This document shows, one piece after another, positions 10,201 to 18,204 of a DNA stretch of 23,592 nucleotides. This DNA comes from an uncultured Bacteroidales bacterium (GTDB taxonomy: Bacteria; Bacteroidota; Bacteroidia; Bacteroidales; P3). The notes under the pieces were generated by a model that saw only the letters and a list, made by a program, of their open reading frames with translations, ran no database searches and was not told where the DNA came from. Numbering within the stretch: the first letter of the stretch is position 1; each line of letters begins with the position of its first letter. The position numbers and the translations under genes were made by a program. The stretch lies in NCBI GenBank assembly GCA_937884485.1, contig CALGCG010000050.1, positions 1-23,592 of the forward strand, written 5' to 3'.

Positions 10201-11690
10201 CTTGAAACGATGATGAAGTTGCGCTCGCGGCCCACGGAGGCCTGCAGGCCGCTGCCCACATAGGCTCTGGCCCAGAGGGCTTCCAGCTCGACGGTCATGC
10301 CGTATTCCGCCGTGGGGATGAAGCTGACGGTGGCCTCGGCGTCGATGATGTCGCCCACGGCCTTGCCGCTGATGGTGCCGCCGTTGATGCTCTTGATGCG
10401 CCAGGCGTAGAAGCCGCGCCAGCGCGTGCCGCCCGTGCCGTAGGTGGGACGGATGCTGAAGGGGTTGGGGATGGTGGTGTAGTTGTAGGAGGCGCTGCCA
10501 TAGGCGCTGCCGGAGGTGCGCTCCAGGGTCTTGTAGTAGACGAAGGTGCTCTCCGGCTCGCCGATGCCCACGGCCACGCTGTTGTCGGTAGAGGCCGTGA
10601 AGGTGCTGAGTGCGGGAGCGGCGTCGGAGCTGGTGGAGACGGTGCTGGTGCCGTTGCCGTAGTAGGTGATGACCACGTTGGCGGGATTTAGACTGCGCAT
10701 GCGGGCGGGCAACGAGGCATCGCTGTAGTAGCTCCAGGAGTGGTCCTCGTAGTCGTTGAGGGTGACGATGCCGCCGGAGATGCCCTGCGTACCGCCGGCG
10801 ACATTCTCACGCGCTTCTGCCGAGGCATAAATGTTCAGGGGCAGGGTGGCTGTGAAGCTGCCGGTGCCGTCGGTGCGGGTGGCGGTGAGGGTGACGGTGG
10901 TGGTGGCATAGGTGGCGGGCAGGGTGCTCCCAACGGTCACCACGCCGTTGTTGCTGATAGTGGCGTAGGTGTCGTCGCTGAGGCTCCAGCTGAGGTTCCA
11001 TCCGCTGGCCAGACTGACTGCGGTGGGTGTGGGCACGGTGCCGGTGGTGGTGCTGCCCAACTCTTCCCCGCCGTTGTAGGTATAGGTGTTGACGTTGAGG
11101 GTATAGGCGGCGGTATGGGTGGCTGTGGGGGTGACGGTGCTGGTGGCACCGGCACCGGTAAGGGCGGTGGTGCCGCTAAGGGTGCCGCTGTAGGTGGCTG
11201 GCTGATTGACAACCACAGTCTCTTTTGTTACACGGTACAATCTCCCTCGCTGAGAGTTGTTGTTGGCTATTTGCCAGGCATTATTGGAACCGGACCACCG
11301 CAAATAACGGTTATAATACGGCTGTTCTCCGTCGGCTACGTCATACCACTCAGCATAATCGGTGGAAGTACTGGTGTTCAGGCTATAGTTGTTATTGTTT
11401 GCACGAGGTCTCAAATACAGAGAACCCAGCACGTTGCCATTCTCGTTCACAGGCCTTATATAATTGCCGCTGATGGACCACAGGCAGGTGGCCGGGGAGA
11501 ACTCCGTGACACCCGCGGTGCTTACCACACCCGAGGTTGCATCGTGCGTGAGATAATAGGTCCCATTTGTTATGATGTACTGCTGCGCCACAGCGGGGCA
11601 CGCTGCCAGCAGGGCAGTCAAAAGAAGCATGCTTCGTCCTAACTTCCTTAGTACGTTGGTACGGGTTGTTCGATTGTTGTTGACTGACAT
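7254..11690 (-). CDS. Secreted multidomain YGGG-repeat protein, 1478 aa (second paralogue)
   Basis: The function is not recognised. The N-terminus has a basic n-region and a hydrophobic core at about residues 20-30. Cleavage is ambiguous: a lipobox-like LAAC ends at Cys31, but AVAQ followed by Gln36-Gln also fits signal peptidase I. No acidic lipoprotein export signal follows Cys31. Residues about 38-160 (starting YIITNGTYYL) form an N-terminal domain absent from the other two proteins. About 190-290 is Ig-like (WSLSDDTYATISNNGVVTVG, as in Big_2-type domains). About 304-472 is a module shared with the 1643-aa protein (begins SGGIVTLNDYEDHSW). From about 550 onward, glycine repeats of the VYGGG type run to the end. 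The last ~420 residues are homologous to both neighbours, ending NIYGGGNQADVQGNTNVELR. It lies 198 nt downstream of the 1643-aa gene, with no clear promoter between them. Probably a surface protein; export route unknown. Confidence 0.85.
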   Translation of the reverse strand: MSVNNNRTTRTNVLRKLGRSMLLLTALLAACPAVAQQYIITNGTYYLTHDATSGVVSTAGVTEFSPATCLWSISGNYIRPVNENGNVLGSLYLRPRANNNNYSLNTSTSTDYAEWYDVADGEQPYYNRYLRWSGSNNAWQIANNNSQRGRLYRVTKETVVVNQPATYSGTLSGTTALTGAGATSTVTPTATHTAAYTLNVNTYTYNGGEELGSTTTGTVPTPTAVSLASGWNLSWSLSDDTYATISNNGVVTVGSTLPATYATTTVTLTATRTDGTGSFTATLPLNIYASAEARENVAGGTQGISGGIVTLNDYEDHSWSYYSDASLPARMRSLNPANVVITYYGNGTSTVSTSSDAAPALSTFTASTDNSVAVGIGEPESTFVYYKTLERTSGSAYGSASYNYTTIPNPFSIRPTYGTGGTRWRGFYAWRIKSINGGTISGKAVGDIIDAEATVSFIPTAEYGMTVELEALWARAYVGSGLQASVGRERNFIIVSSDAGRTMDNVRVATPCTYSSFYPNGTNGTTAATLADRATRRATFTATADSRIEYMLLDGNNYSMSANANSLTLGRGIGATGGTYSCYTFSAINANHSEDLDFTVRIESGVYHDVDLMAAGNTLEGRVHNHFFFGSDYDRARGDNSKLDVAPTGTTEIHFATPKIDVVNKDKPVLDIVVKSGDYQKNRWYDNNESAYNQSFYCHSTENASYPGLVSMTVEGGHFANINGGRGTYTEGHITPDSLAFTMRFKGGIVENSIYGAASNNPTFGSRRMIFTGGEVKGWVVAGCNGTGDDNNAYVTGNSYIYVGGNTKIGNDTASRSNNGTPGGSVYGAGRGNATHRASITNSHVAVADHADIMENVFGGGFHGYITDTSNVFILGGTVHGNVYGGGSENSDVSASIPRRIPNVNVIMTGGLVEGGVYGGSYTRGIVTDQVNMYINGGQVGTSSQRANVHGGGLGHETRVLGSVNVNVGTDCHATTGAVIYGDVYGGSAEGRTNGDNSRNGSAVTNVNLYSGTIYGGLYGGGLGTASNHAYVYGPVAVKVYGGSVRTNDGSGENGSGGVFGCNNVSGTPMSTVTVDIYGTDPAEAGHEYALYAVYGGGNRSHYTGVPQVAVHGCDNRIEYVYGGGNASDVRGTNVTIWGGYIGNAFGGGNGYSEDGNHDNPSALHYNPGANITADGTNLTIHGGTVKAAFGGSNQWGTIDASINVSVRDSVEPGTNICTGTAFANCPIDITELYGGGNKAPVKKDDGNYIASSDININITSCDAKIASLFGGAKEADYEGDISLTITQGQFQNVFGGNNLGGDIVGNVSLTLKGGTMVNAFGGNNQGGTISGTITVLVDSTGNECPLKVDNVYGGGNEAAYAPTTATATTPVVNVVNGTVRNAVFGGGLGAAAKITANPSVTIGGTGGKHAIVGGTRIDGTKGDGNVYGGGSQADVLKTVPGNGNTTVTLTGKATVKGNIYGGGNQADVQGNTNVELR
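8444..8752 (-). repeat. Near-identical paralogous DNA block, copy A (mate at 13073-13381)
   Basis: This 309-nt segment of the 1478-aa gene aligns without any gap (constant offset of 4629) to 13073-13381 in the 1643-aa gene. The first 64 nt are identical, and a 52-nt perfect run occurs at about 8669-8720. Roughly nine in ten positions match overall. The encoded segment includes the stretches TVTVDIYGTDPA and GSVRTNDGSGENGSGG. Flanking parts of the two genes are clearly more diverged, which suggests local gene conversion or strong constraint. Confidence 0.8.
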
Positions 11691-11888
11691 CTTTTTGTAT
11701 CGTTATTGTATTGTTCTCGGTCGATTCACGAAGCTTTGCTCTTGGTAGTCATTTTTCTTTTGTGCGTGGTGCAGGGTGGTTACTGCACTGGCACGAGAGG
11801 GGGCTTTTCTTTCAGCGGGTGGAGTTGTTTGGTGGTTGCTTGTGGTTTTTGGGGGTTAATATATTATTATTATATTATTATATTGTAC
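11691..11888. other. 198-nt gap between the 1643-aa and 1478-aa genes
   Basis: On the plus strand the part at about 11856-11886 is almost entirely A/T (runs of TTA and TAT), and the rest is G/T-rich. I find no CAAAnnTA (the minus-strand TAnnTTTG box), no strong hairpin with a T-run, and no plausible coding frame; the short plus-strand frames here have no recognisable features. The downstream gene therefore either depends on read-through or uses a promoter I cannot recognise. Confidence 0.5.
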
Positions 11889-14800
11889 CTATTGTAATTT
11901 AACATCTGTGTCGCCCTCGACGTCGGCCTGGTTGCCGCCGCCGTAGACGTTGCCTTTGACTTCGACGTTGCCGCTGAGGGTTACGCTGGTGTTGCCGGTG
12001 CCAGCGCCGTCCTTGAGCACATTGGCCTGGTTGCCGCCGCCGAAGACGTTGCCGTCGCCCTGGCCGCCATTGATTTTCTCGGCGCCGACGATGGCTTTGT
12101 CGGAGCCGGTGCCGCCGATGGTGACGGTGGGGTTGGCGGTAATCTTGGCGTTCTCACCCAGGCCGCCGCCGAAGACGGCGTTGCGCACCGTGCCGTTGAC
12201 GAAGTTGACCAGAGGCGTCGCCGCCGTGGCGTCGGTGGGGTTGTAGGCAGCCTGGTTGCCGCCGCCGTAGACGTTGTCCACCTTCAGCGGGCACCCGGTG
12301 CCCGTGGAGTCCACCAGCACCGTGATGGTGCCCGTGATGGAGCCGCCCTGGTTGTTGCCGCCGAAGGCGTTGACCATGGTGCCGCCATTGAGGGTGAGGG
12401 AGACGTTGCCGGTGATGGTGCCGCCCAGGTTGTTGCCGCCAAAGACATTCTCGAACTGGCCTCTTTCGACCACGAGGTTGATGTCGGTGCCGTGGTTGGC
12501 GTTCTTGGCGCCGCCGAAGAGGTTGGTGATCTTCATGTCGCACGAGCTGATGGTGACGTCGGGGCTGATGTACACATTGCTTTCGTCCACGGCCGGGGCC
12601 TCGTTGCCGCCGCCGTAGAGCTCGACGATGAGGTTGCTGCAAGGGGCGTAGGCTGCGCCCGTGCAGGGGTCGTTGGCGGACTCGGTCAGCTCCTCGACGG
12701 TAACGTTGATGCCGCCGTTGATGTAGCCCCACTGGTTGCTGCCGCCGAAGGCAGCGTCGATGGTGCCGCCGTGGATGGTGAGGTGGGCGCCGGAGGAGGT
12801 GATTTTGGCACCGGGGTTGTAGTGGAGGGCCGAGGCGTCGCCGTGGTTGCCAGTGACGCTGTAGCCGTTGCCGCCGCCGAAGGCGTTGCCTATGTGGCCG
12901 CCCCAGATGGTGACGTTGGTGCCGGGGACGTTGCTGGCGTTGCCGCCGCCGTAGACGTATTCGATGCTGTTGTTGCAGCCGTGGATGGTGACGATGGGGA
13001 CGCCGGCGGTGTAGTGTGAGCGGTTGCCGCCGCCGTAGACGGCGTAGAGGGCGAAGCTGTTGGCGTCGGGAGCGGGGTCGGTGCCGTAGATGTCCACGGT
13101 GACGGTGCTCATGGGTGTGCCGCTGACGTTGTTGCAACCGAAGACGCCGCCGGAGCCGTTCTCGCCGCTGCCGTCGTTGGTGCGCACGCTGCCGCCGTAG
13201 ACCTTCACGGCGACGGGGCCGTAGACGATGGCGGGGTTGGAGTTGGAGCCCAGGCCGCCACCGTAGAGGCCGCCGTAGATGGTACCGTGGTAGAGGGTGA
13301 CGTTGGTGACGGCGCTGCCGTTGCGGCTGTTGTCGCCGTTGGTGCGGCCCTCGGCGGAGCCGCCGTAGACGTCGCCGTAGACGGTGACGCCGTCCATGAC
13401 GGTGCTGCAGTCCTCCTTGCCCAACGTGAGGTTGACGCTGCCGAGCACACGCGTGGCGGAGCCGTAGCCGCCGCCGTGGATATTGGCATGCTGCGTGGTG
13501 GTGCCCACCTGGCCGCCGTCGATGTGCATGGTGACGTTGTTCTGTATATTGCCCGAGGCGTTGCTGCCGCCGTAGAGGCCGCCTTCGACCAAACCACCGT
13601 TCATGTAGATGTTGACTGTGCCGCCGCGGTTCTGGCAGGCGCCGCCGAAGACGCCGCCAGTGATGTCGGCGTTGTAGGTTGTTCCGTTGACGCCGCCCGA
13701 CTTGCCGCCAACGGCACCGCCCGTGATGAAGATGTTGGCTGTCTGGTCTGTCGAGCAGTAACCATAGGAGCCGCCGCCATAAACACCGCGCTCCACATAA
13801 GCGTTGTCGGCCAACACAAGGTTGGTTCCCAGAGTCACCTGACCGGAGGAACTGGTTATGCTATATCCGCAACCAGCAGCAAACACATTACCGCCCACAG
13901 CGCGGTTCAGCACATTTGTCGATGATTCGCTGTCCACTCTGCATTTTCCACCGACATATACATAGGTGGCGCCTTCCAACTCTCCATCAGCCGCGGTGGT
14001 ACCGTTGGCGCCACCAGCAATCCATCCCTTGATGTTTCCGCCGGTAAACACCATTGTACGTATTCCCCTACTTGGAGACTTATTGGCAGCCCCATGCACG
14101 AAACCATCTATCAGTGCATTCCCTTTTACTCGTAGGTCGAATCCGCGTCCGGTAGTTTGTTGTGTATTTGTTTGGTCAATTCCTCCGCCAATAGATCTGA
14201 AATGGCCTCCTTCCACAACCAAATAACGCCAACCAGCATTCTGCGTACCGGCAACGGAGAAATAATACAACTCACCGGCAGTTTCCTCAAATTGGCCAGT
14301 ATAACCATTGGAAACGGTCACATGCGTGTTGAAGTCTCCACTTTTCACGATGCCACGGGCATACAGGTCGTTGTTACCTCTATTTAAGCTATTGTTGTAA
14401 CCAACCCACATACCATTGACAAATTCCAACTTGTCATTATCATTTTTTGCTCTGTCATAGTCACAGCCAAGAATCATAAGTTGGTCAATTTCATTGCCCG
14501 CACTGAAGTCGGCTTTGAGATGGTAGAGTCTGCTGTATCTTCCGCTCTCTATTTTGACGGTATGAATGCATTGCTTGTTTGTTTGGCACCCATAGACATA
14601 TCCTCCGTTCCCGGAGTTGACGATGCCGCGGCCCATGGTGAACGTAAAGCCCGCAGCATTAATGTTCTGTGTGCTGTTCATATTGACCCATTCGACTTTG
14701 GCGTTGTTGCCGCCGGCGGTGATGGCGCGGGTAAAATTGCCATCCCAGCTGGAAGTACCGTCGGGATAGCGAGCCGTCATGGTGCTGTTGGCCGGGACGG

Positions 14801-16820
14801 TGACAGCGCCAGTGGGATTTCCCGACAAGACCCAGAAGTTGGTCTCGTAGGTGCCGCCGGAGAAGGTCGGGGCCGATGCGCTTCTCGTGACGGTGGCTGG
14901 AGTCCAGGTGGCCTGCAGGACGATGTCGGCCGAAATGGCGTTGGTGTCGTAGGTGTCGAAGTTGGTGAAGTGGATGGTGGCATCGAGGGGGAGTGTCTGG
15001 CCGTCACCATATTCAGCGATGTATTCGCCGCCGGAAATAACCTTCCAACCGGCAAAGCCGTAGAAGCCGTTGGTGCCGGTAGCGCCTGTTGTTCTGGGGC
15101 GTTTGCTGTAGGGGTTGCTGATAACGGTGTAGGGATAGTCGCCAGTCATGCCGGGGACCGATTTCTCTCTAGTCATATAGTACACCATCATGGTGTCGCT
15201 TTCGATGGCCGAGATGGCCACCTCGCTGGCTCCGGACACTTTGCCACGCATGTAGGTGAGCTTCACGTTGCGGGGGTCGGGCGAAGAGAGGTAGGCGGCC
15301 GGGTAGCCGTCGGGCAACTTAGAGGCCGGCTGGTAGTAGGTCCAGCGGTGGTCCTCCAGGTCGTTGAGGGTGACGATGCCGCCGCTGACGCCGGAGGGGG
15401 TGTAGTAGACACTGCTGGCCACGGCAGAGTTATTCATGCCAGCCACGACAGCGATGACCTTAATGACGGCACCGTCGGCGAGGCCGGTGATGGGGGTGCC
15501 GTCCCACGGGGTGAGCGACGTAGTGGGGGTGTCACCATTGGTGGTATAGTAGAATTCTGCTCCCGTGGTGCTGCAGCTGAAGGTGACACCCGTGGAGGAA
15601 ATCTCTATCGTGGGTGTCGCCACCTGGTCGACAGTGTATGATACCACCTCCGAGGGGCAGTATCCGTCGCGGTAGGCCACGGCCTTGACGGTGGTGGCGG
15701 AAGAGCCCACGGAGAAAGCGTCGCTATAGGGCGTCGACGCATCAGTCGGGGTGCTGCCGTTGGTGGTATAGTAGACCGACGTGCCCGCAGCCGGAGTGAT
15801 GGTCACTTTGCCTGTGGTATTGTTATAACTGATAGTCGGCGCAGCGCAAATGGCACGGACAGTGACATCAACCGTTGCTGTCAAGGGCGATGCCGCATCC
15901 ATACGGGCCGCCGAGAGGGTGATGCTCGTCGTACCCACAGCCACACCCGTCACAGTGACATTGTTGCCATCCTGGCTCACCGTGGCAATGCCGGTGTTGC
16001 CCGATGTCGCAGTGACTCTGTTGTAGGCCTTTGCCGGCGCCAAAGTGTAAGTGACTGGCGTCGAACTGCCAATACATAATTCAATATTTCCGACACTGGG
16101 CGTGATGGAAGTGGGGTCGAGCAACTTGTCAAACTTGGCGTAGAGGGTCGTTCTGTCAGGATTGCCGCTATTGGTCGAGGTGGAGGTGAGGGTGGCACCA
16201 TAGGACGTGGAGGTGCTCACCTGCGTGCTGAGGCCTGCGTCGCTATACCATGCGACGAACTCATAGCCCTCTGCCGCCGAGGCCGAGAATGTGACGGTGG
16301 CGGTGGCCGACGTGCTGTTCCATCGGTCGCCATAGGCACTGGTGGTAGCCGGGGTGGCAGTGGCCGTACCGCCAGCGGCAGGGCTGGCAGTGGCCGTGGC
16401 GGCAAAATAGAAAGTAGGCTTCGCAGCGAAGATGGCGAAAATGTTGTAGTCAGGGACATTGCCATCTCCCTCAGTGTTGGAAGCATTATAACTCCTTGTG
16501 TATGGGTTTTCTTCCGATACCAGAGTGGCATTCACATCGTTTGTCTCGGACCATCCCATAAAGTCATAGCCCTCGTTGGAGGAAGCAGTAAAACTAAAAC
16601 TAATTGGCCCGCTTTGTGTGGTGGTACTGCCCACAGCGGTACTGGTGGTACCCGGCGTGCCGTTCTGATTGTTCCCCTCAGCATAGACCGTACCCGCGCC
16701 GGTGGGGCCTATGGCGGTGGCAGTGGCCCTCGCATAGTAATTTTGTTGGTATGCATACACGGAAGAAGATGCAAGACCCAAGAATAGAATCAGAATGGAA
16801 AGTTTCTTTTGGAAGTTCAT
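11889..16820 (-). CDS. Secreted protein with InlB-like, Big_2-like and chitobiase-C-like domains plus YGGG repeats, 1643 aa (first paralogue)
   Basis: The signal peptide is clear (hydrophobic residues 8-20, cleavage probably after VYA at residue 23). Residues about 27-135 and 136-233 are divergent InlB B-type repeats (EGYDFMGW, then EGYEFVAWYS). About 236-322 is a Big_2-like Ig domain (GIATVSQDGNNVTVTGVAVG). About 327-398 and 402-473 are chitobiase/hexosaminidase C-terminal-like domains (VYYTTNGSTPTDASTPYS and FYYTTNGDTPTTSLTPW). About 478-665 is the module shared with the 1478-aa protein (begins SGGIVTLNDLEDHRW). The remainder is glycine-repeat sequence, ending GNVYGGGNQADVEGDTDVKL(Q). The start is fixed by the signal peptide and by the ATGA overlap with the upstream acyltransferase stop (16817-16820), which implies translational coupling. 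All domain types point to the cell surface or exterior. The molecular role is unknown; adhesion or glycan binding is a guess from the Ig-like and chitobiase-C-like parts. Confidence 0.88.
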   Translation of the reverse strand: MNFQKKLSILILFLGLASSSVYAYQQNYYARATATAIGPTGAGTVYAEGNNQNGTPGTTSTAVGSTTTQSGPISFSFTASSNEGYDFMGWSETNDVNATLVSEENPYTRSYNASNTEGDGNVPDYNIFAIFAAKPTFYFAATATASPAAGGTATATPATTSAYGDRWNSTSATATVTFSASAAEGYEFVAWYSDAGLSTQVSTSTSYGATLTSTSTNSGNPDRTTLYAKFDKLLDPTSITPSVGNIELCIGSSTPVTYTLAPAKAYNRVTATSGNTGIATVSQDGNNVTVTGVAVGTTSITLSAARMDAASPLTATVDVTVRAICAAPTISYNNTTGKVTITPAAGTSVYYTTNGSTPTDASTPYSDAFSVGSSATTVKAVAYRDGYCPSEVVSYTVDQVATPTIEISSTGVTFSCSTTGAEFYYTTNGDTPTTSLTPWDGTPITGLADGAVIKVIAVVAGMNNSAVASSVYYTPSGVSGGIVTLNDLEDHRWTYYQPASKLPDGYPAAYLSSPDPRNVKLTYMRGKVSGASEVAISAIESDTMMVYYMTREKSVPGMTGDYPYTVISNPYSKRPRTTGATGTNGFYGFAGWKVISGGEYIAEYGDGQTLPLDATIHFTNFDTYDTNAISADIVLQATWTPATVTRSASAPTFSGGTYETNFWVLSGNPTGAVTVPANSTMTARYPDGTSSWDGNFTRAITAGGNNAKVEWVNMNSTQNINAAGFTFTMGRGIVNSGNGGYVYGCQTNKQCIHTVKIESGRYSRLYHLKADFSAGNEIDQLMILGCDYDRAKNDNDKLEFVNGMWVGYNNSLNRGNNDLYARGIVKSGDFNTHVTVSNGYTGQFEETAGELYYFSVAGTQNAGWRYLVVEGGHFRSIGGGIDQTNTQQTTGRGFDLRVKGNALIDGFVHGAANKSPSRGIRTMVFTGGNIKGWIAGGANGTTAADGELEGATYVYVGGKCRVDSESSTNVLNRAVGGNVFAAGCGYSITSSSGQVTLGTNLVLADNAYVERGVYGGGSYGYCSTDQTANIFITGGAVGGKSGGVNGTTYNADITGGVFGGACQNRGGTVNIYMNGGLVEGGLYGGSNASGNIQNNVTMHIDGGQVGTTTQHANIHGGGYGSATRVLGSVNLTLGKEDCSTVMDGVTVYGDVYGGSAEGRTNGDNSRNGSAVTNVTLYHGTIYGGLYGGGLGSNSNPAIVYGPVAVKVYGGSVRTNDGSGENGSGGVFGCNNVSGTPMSTVTVDIYGTDPAPDANSFALYAVYGGGNRSHYTAGVPIVTIHGCNNSIEYVYGGGNASNVPGTNVTIWGGHIGNAFGGGNGYSVTGNHGDASALHYNPGAKITSSGAHLTIHGGTIDAAFGGSNQWGYINGGINVTVEELTESANDPCTGAAYAPCSNLIVELYGGGNEAPAVDESNVYISPDVTISSCDMKITNLFGGAKNANHGTDINLVVERGQFENVFGGNNLGGTITGNVSLTLNGGTMVNAFGGNNQGGSITGTITVLVDSTGTGCPLKVDNVYGGGNQAAYNPTDATAATPLVNFVNGTVRNAVFGGGLGENAKITANPTVTIGGTGSDKAIVGAEKINGGQGDGNVFGGGNQANVLKDGAGTGNTSVTLSGNVEVKGNVYGGGNQADVEGDTDVKLQ
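13073..13381 (-). repeat. Near-identical paralogous DNA block, copy B (mate at 8444-8752)
   Basis: This is the mate of the block at 8444-8752, gapless over 309 nt with a 64-nt perfect start. Differences cluster at about 13210-13297 and are often at third codon positions. It lies at the beginning of the C-terminal block common to all three paralogues. Confidence 0.8.
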
Positions 16821-18040
16821 ATCTTTGTCGTTTTTTTAGCTAAATAAATATGGATATAAGACACCACAAGTGCCAATGTCAAAACAATATACGCGCTGTC
16901 GGTCAGCGAATGCGGCCAGGCCAGCATGGCAACAACCCACACGACGAGCATCCCGGCATAGGGCAGCGCCCAATGGCGACGCCAATGCCAGGCCAGCAAC
17001 GGCAGGGGGTTGAAGGGGACAATGAGCCAGCTCCACTCTGTGCAGCAGAGCGACGAGAAGAAAACGAGGTATACGGTAACAACACCCAGCAACGTCTGCA
17101 CGGCCAGGAGCACATAGTCCATCCAGTTCTTCTTCCAGAACAGGCACACCAGTGTCAGCGCCAGCACAACCAGCGCCACCGCCAAGGGCGTGACGAACCC
17201 CTTCTCCTGCATCGGAGCCCCGTCGAGCAAAAGGTGCTCCTGGCTGTCGAGCAGCGGGCGTCCAAGCACCCGGGCCCCCTGCAGCACCTCCACCAGGTCG
17301 AGCGGCATGATCAGCTTGTCCTCCAGCGGACAGTCGCTGTTGATGGACCCGTTGGAAATGAGATTCAGGAAACACCACGACCACGGCGAACTGTCGGCCA
17401 TATAGCGTGCCGTCAGCTCACGGCGGTTGAGGCGGTGGAAGCGCTCAGGCCACTCACCATAGTCGATGGGGATGGTGTCCAACGCCTCCTTTATCATCAT
17501 CAGCGCACTGTGGGCGCAACCGTATGTGATGTAGTCGTAGGGGAGGTTGGGACCCTCGAGCATGTGATTGTCCAGCACACGCCACAGCTCCTGCTTGACC
17601 TTGACGGGCAGGTTGAGCCTGTACTCGCGCACCCCGCGACCCTCCCTGCGGTATTCTTCCAGATACTCCTCCGTAGGGATGGCGAACATGCCCATCTTCA
17701 ACTTACCCGCCAGGAACGCCGGCACCTTGCGGCGCACATCCTCCGACTCATAGCTGAACACATAGTCGAGACGATGCTTGGGGCACTGCATGTGCAACCC
17801 GATGTGGCCCACACGGGAATACAAGACCTGTCCAGGGTCGGCGACAACGACGGAGGCAATGACAAAATCCTCGTCGAGGGTGTCGGCAACGGCTTCCTGC
17901 GCCCTGAGGGGGGCTGACAGGAAAAGCAGCGAACACAACACCACGGCACGAAACAGCCACCTGCCCGCCCGGCCACAGCGCAATCGTGCCCTGTCGGTCG
18001 TCATGACATGCCGGTTCATATTTCGTGTGACTTTGCCCAT
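16817..18040 (-). CDS. lnb: Lnb-like lipoprotein N-acyltransferase (DUF4105 domain plus five TM helices), 407 aa
   Basis: Lnb proteins of Bacteroidetes are thought to add the third (N-terminal) acyl chain to lipoproteins, replacing the Lnt enzyme of other Gram-negatives. Seen here: a signal/anchor segment at residues 29-46; a periplasmic domain at about 55-275 with YSRVGH (His79) and PYDYITYGCAH (Cys175, His177), matching the conserved His and Cys of the DUF4105/Lnb_N family; then five hydrophobic helices at about 281-302, 306-331, 338-352, 358-376 and 382-400. This is the Lnb_N plus 5-TM arrangement and the usual family length. I infer that His79 and Cys175 are catalytic. The start could also be Met8 or Met13; all precede the signal segment. 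The gene is first in the minus-strand cluster, behind a well-formed promoter, and its TGA overlaps the ATG of the next gene. The family is firm; the acyltransferase activity of this copy is inferred, and whether it is the genome's only Lnb cannot be seen. Confidence 0.75.
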   Translation of the reverse strand: MGKVTRNMNRHVMTTDRARLRCGRAGRWLFRAVVLCSLLFLSAPLRAQEAVADTLDEDFVIASVVVADPGQVLYSRVGHIGLHMQCPKHRLDYVFSYESEDVRRKVPAFLAGKLKMGMFAIPTEEYLEEYRREGRGVREYRLNLPVKVKQELWRVLDNHMLEGPNLPYDYITYGCAHSALMMIKEALDTIPIDYGEWPERFHRLNRRELTARYMADSSPWSWCFLNLISNGSINSDCPLEDKLIMPLDLVEVLQGARVLGRPLLDSQEHLLLDGAPMQEKGFVTPLAVALVVLALTLVCLFWKKNWMDYVLLAVQTLLGVVTVYLVFFSSLCCTEWSWLIVPFNPLPLLAWHWRRHWALPYAGMLVVWVVAMLAWPHSLTDSAYIVLTLALVVSYIHIYLAKKTTKI

Positions 18041-18173
18041 CTGTATGTCGTCTTTTTTTAGACTGGTTTTTATTAGTATTTTATTTTTTTACACAAATTT
18101 ATATATCACATTCATTATCTATCGCGCTGAATATTATCCCAATAGACAACACTTCAACTGACAGATTAAAGAG

Positions 18174-18204
18174 CAAATATACAAAAAAAAACCGACACTA
18201 CAAA
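18174..18204 (-). promoter_or_regulatory. Bacteroidetes-type promoter for the lnb/repeat-protein cluster
   Basis: On the minus strand there is a -33 TTTG (18201-18204), a 19-nt spacer, and a -7 box TATATTTG (18174-18181) that fits TAnnTTTG exactly. Transcription would begin near 18166, giving a leader of about 125 nt before the lnb start at 18040. The leader is A/T-rich and I see no strong structure in it. A second TAnnTTTG match (18094-18101, TAAATTTG) lacks a -33 partner. Confidence 0.65.

Noticed and set aside
11706..11902. Two overlapping 63-codon plus-strand frames in the gap between repeat-protein genes
   Set aside because: They overlap each other in different frames, run into A/T-only sequence, and show no promoter or start signal; the hydrophobic look comes from T-rich DNA.
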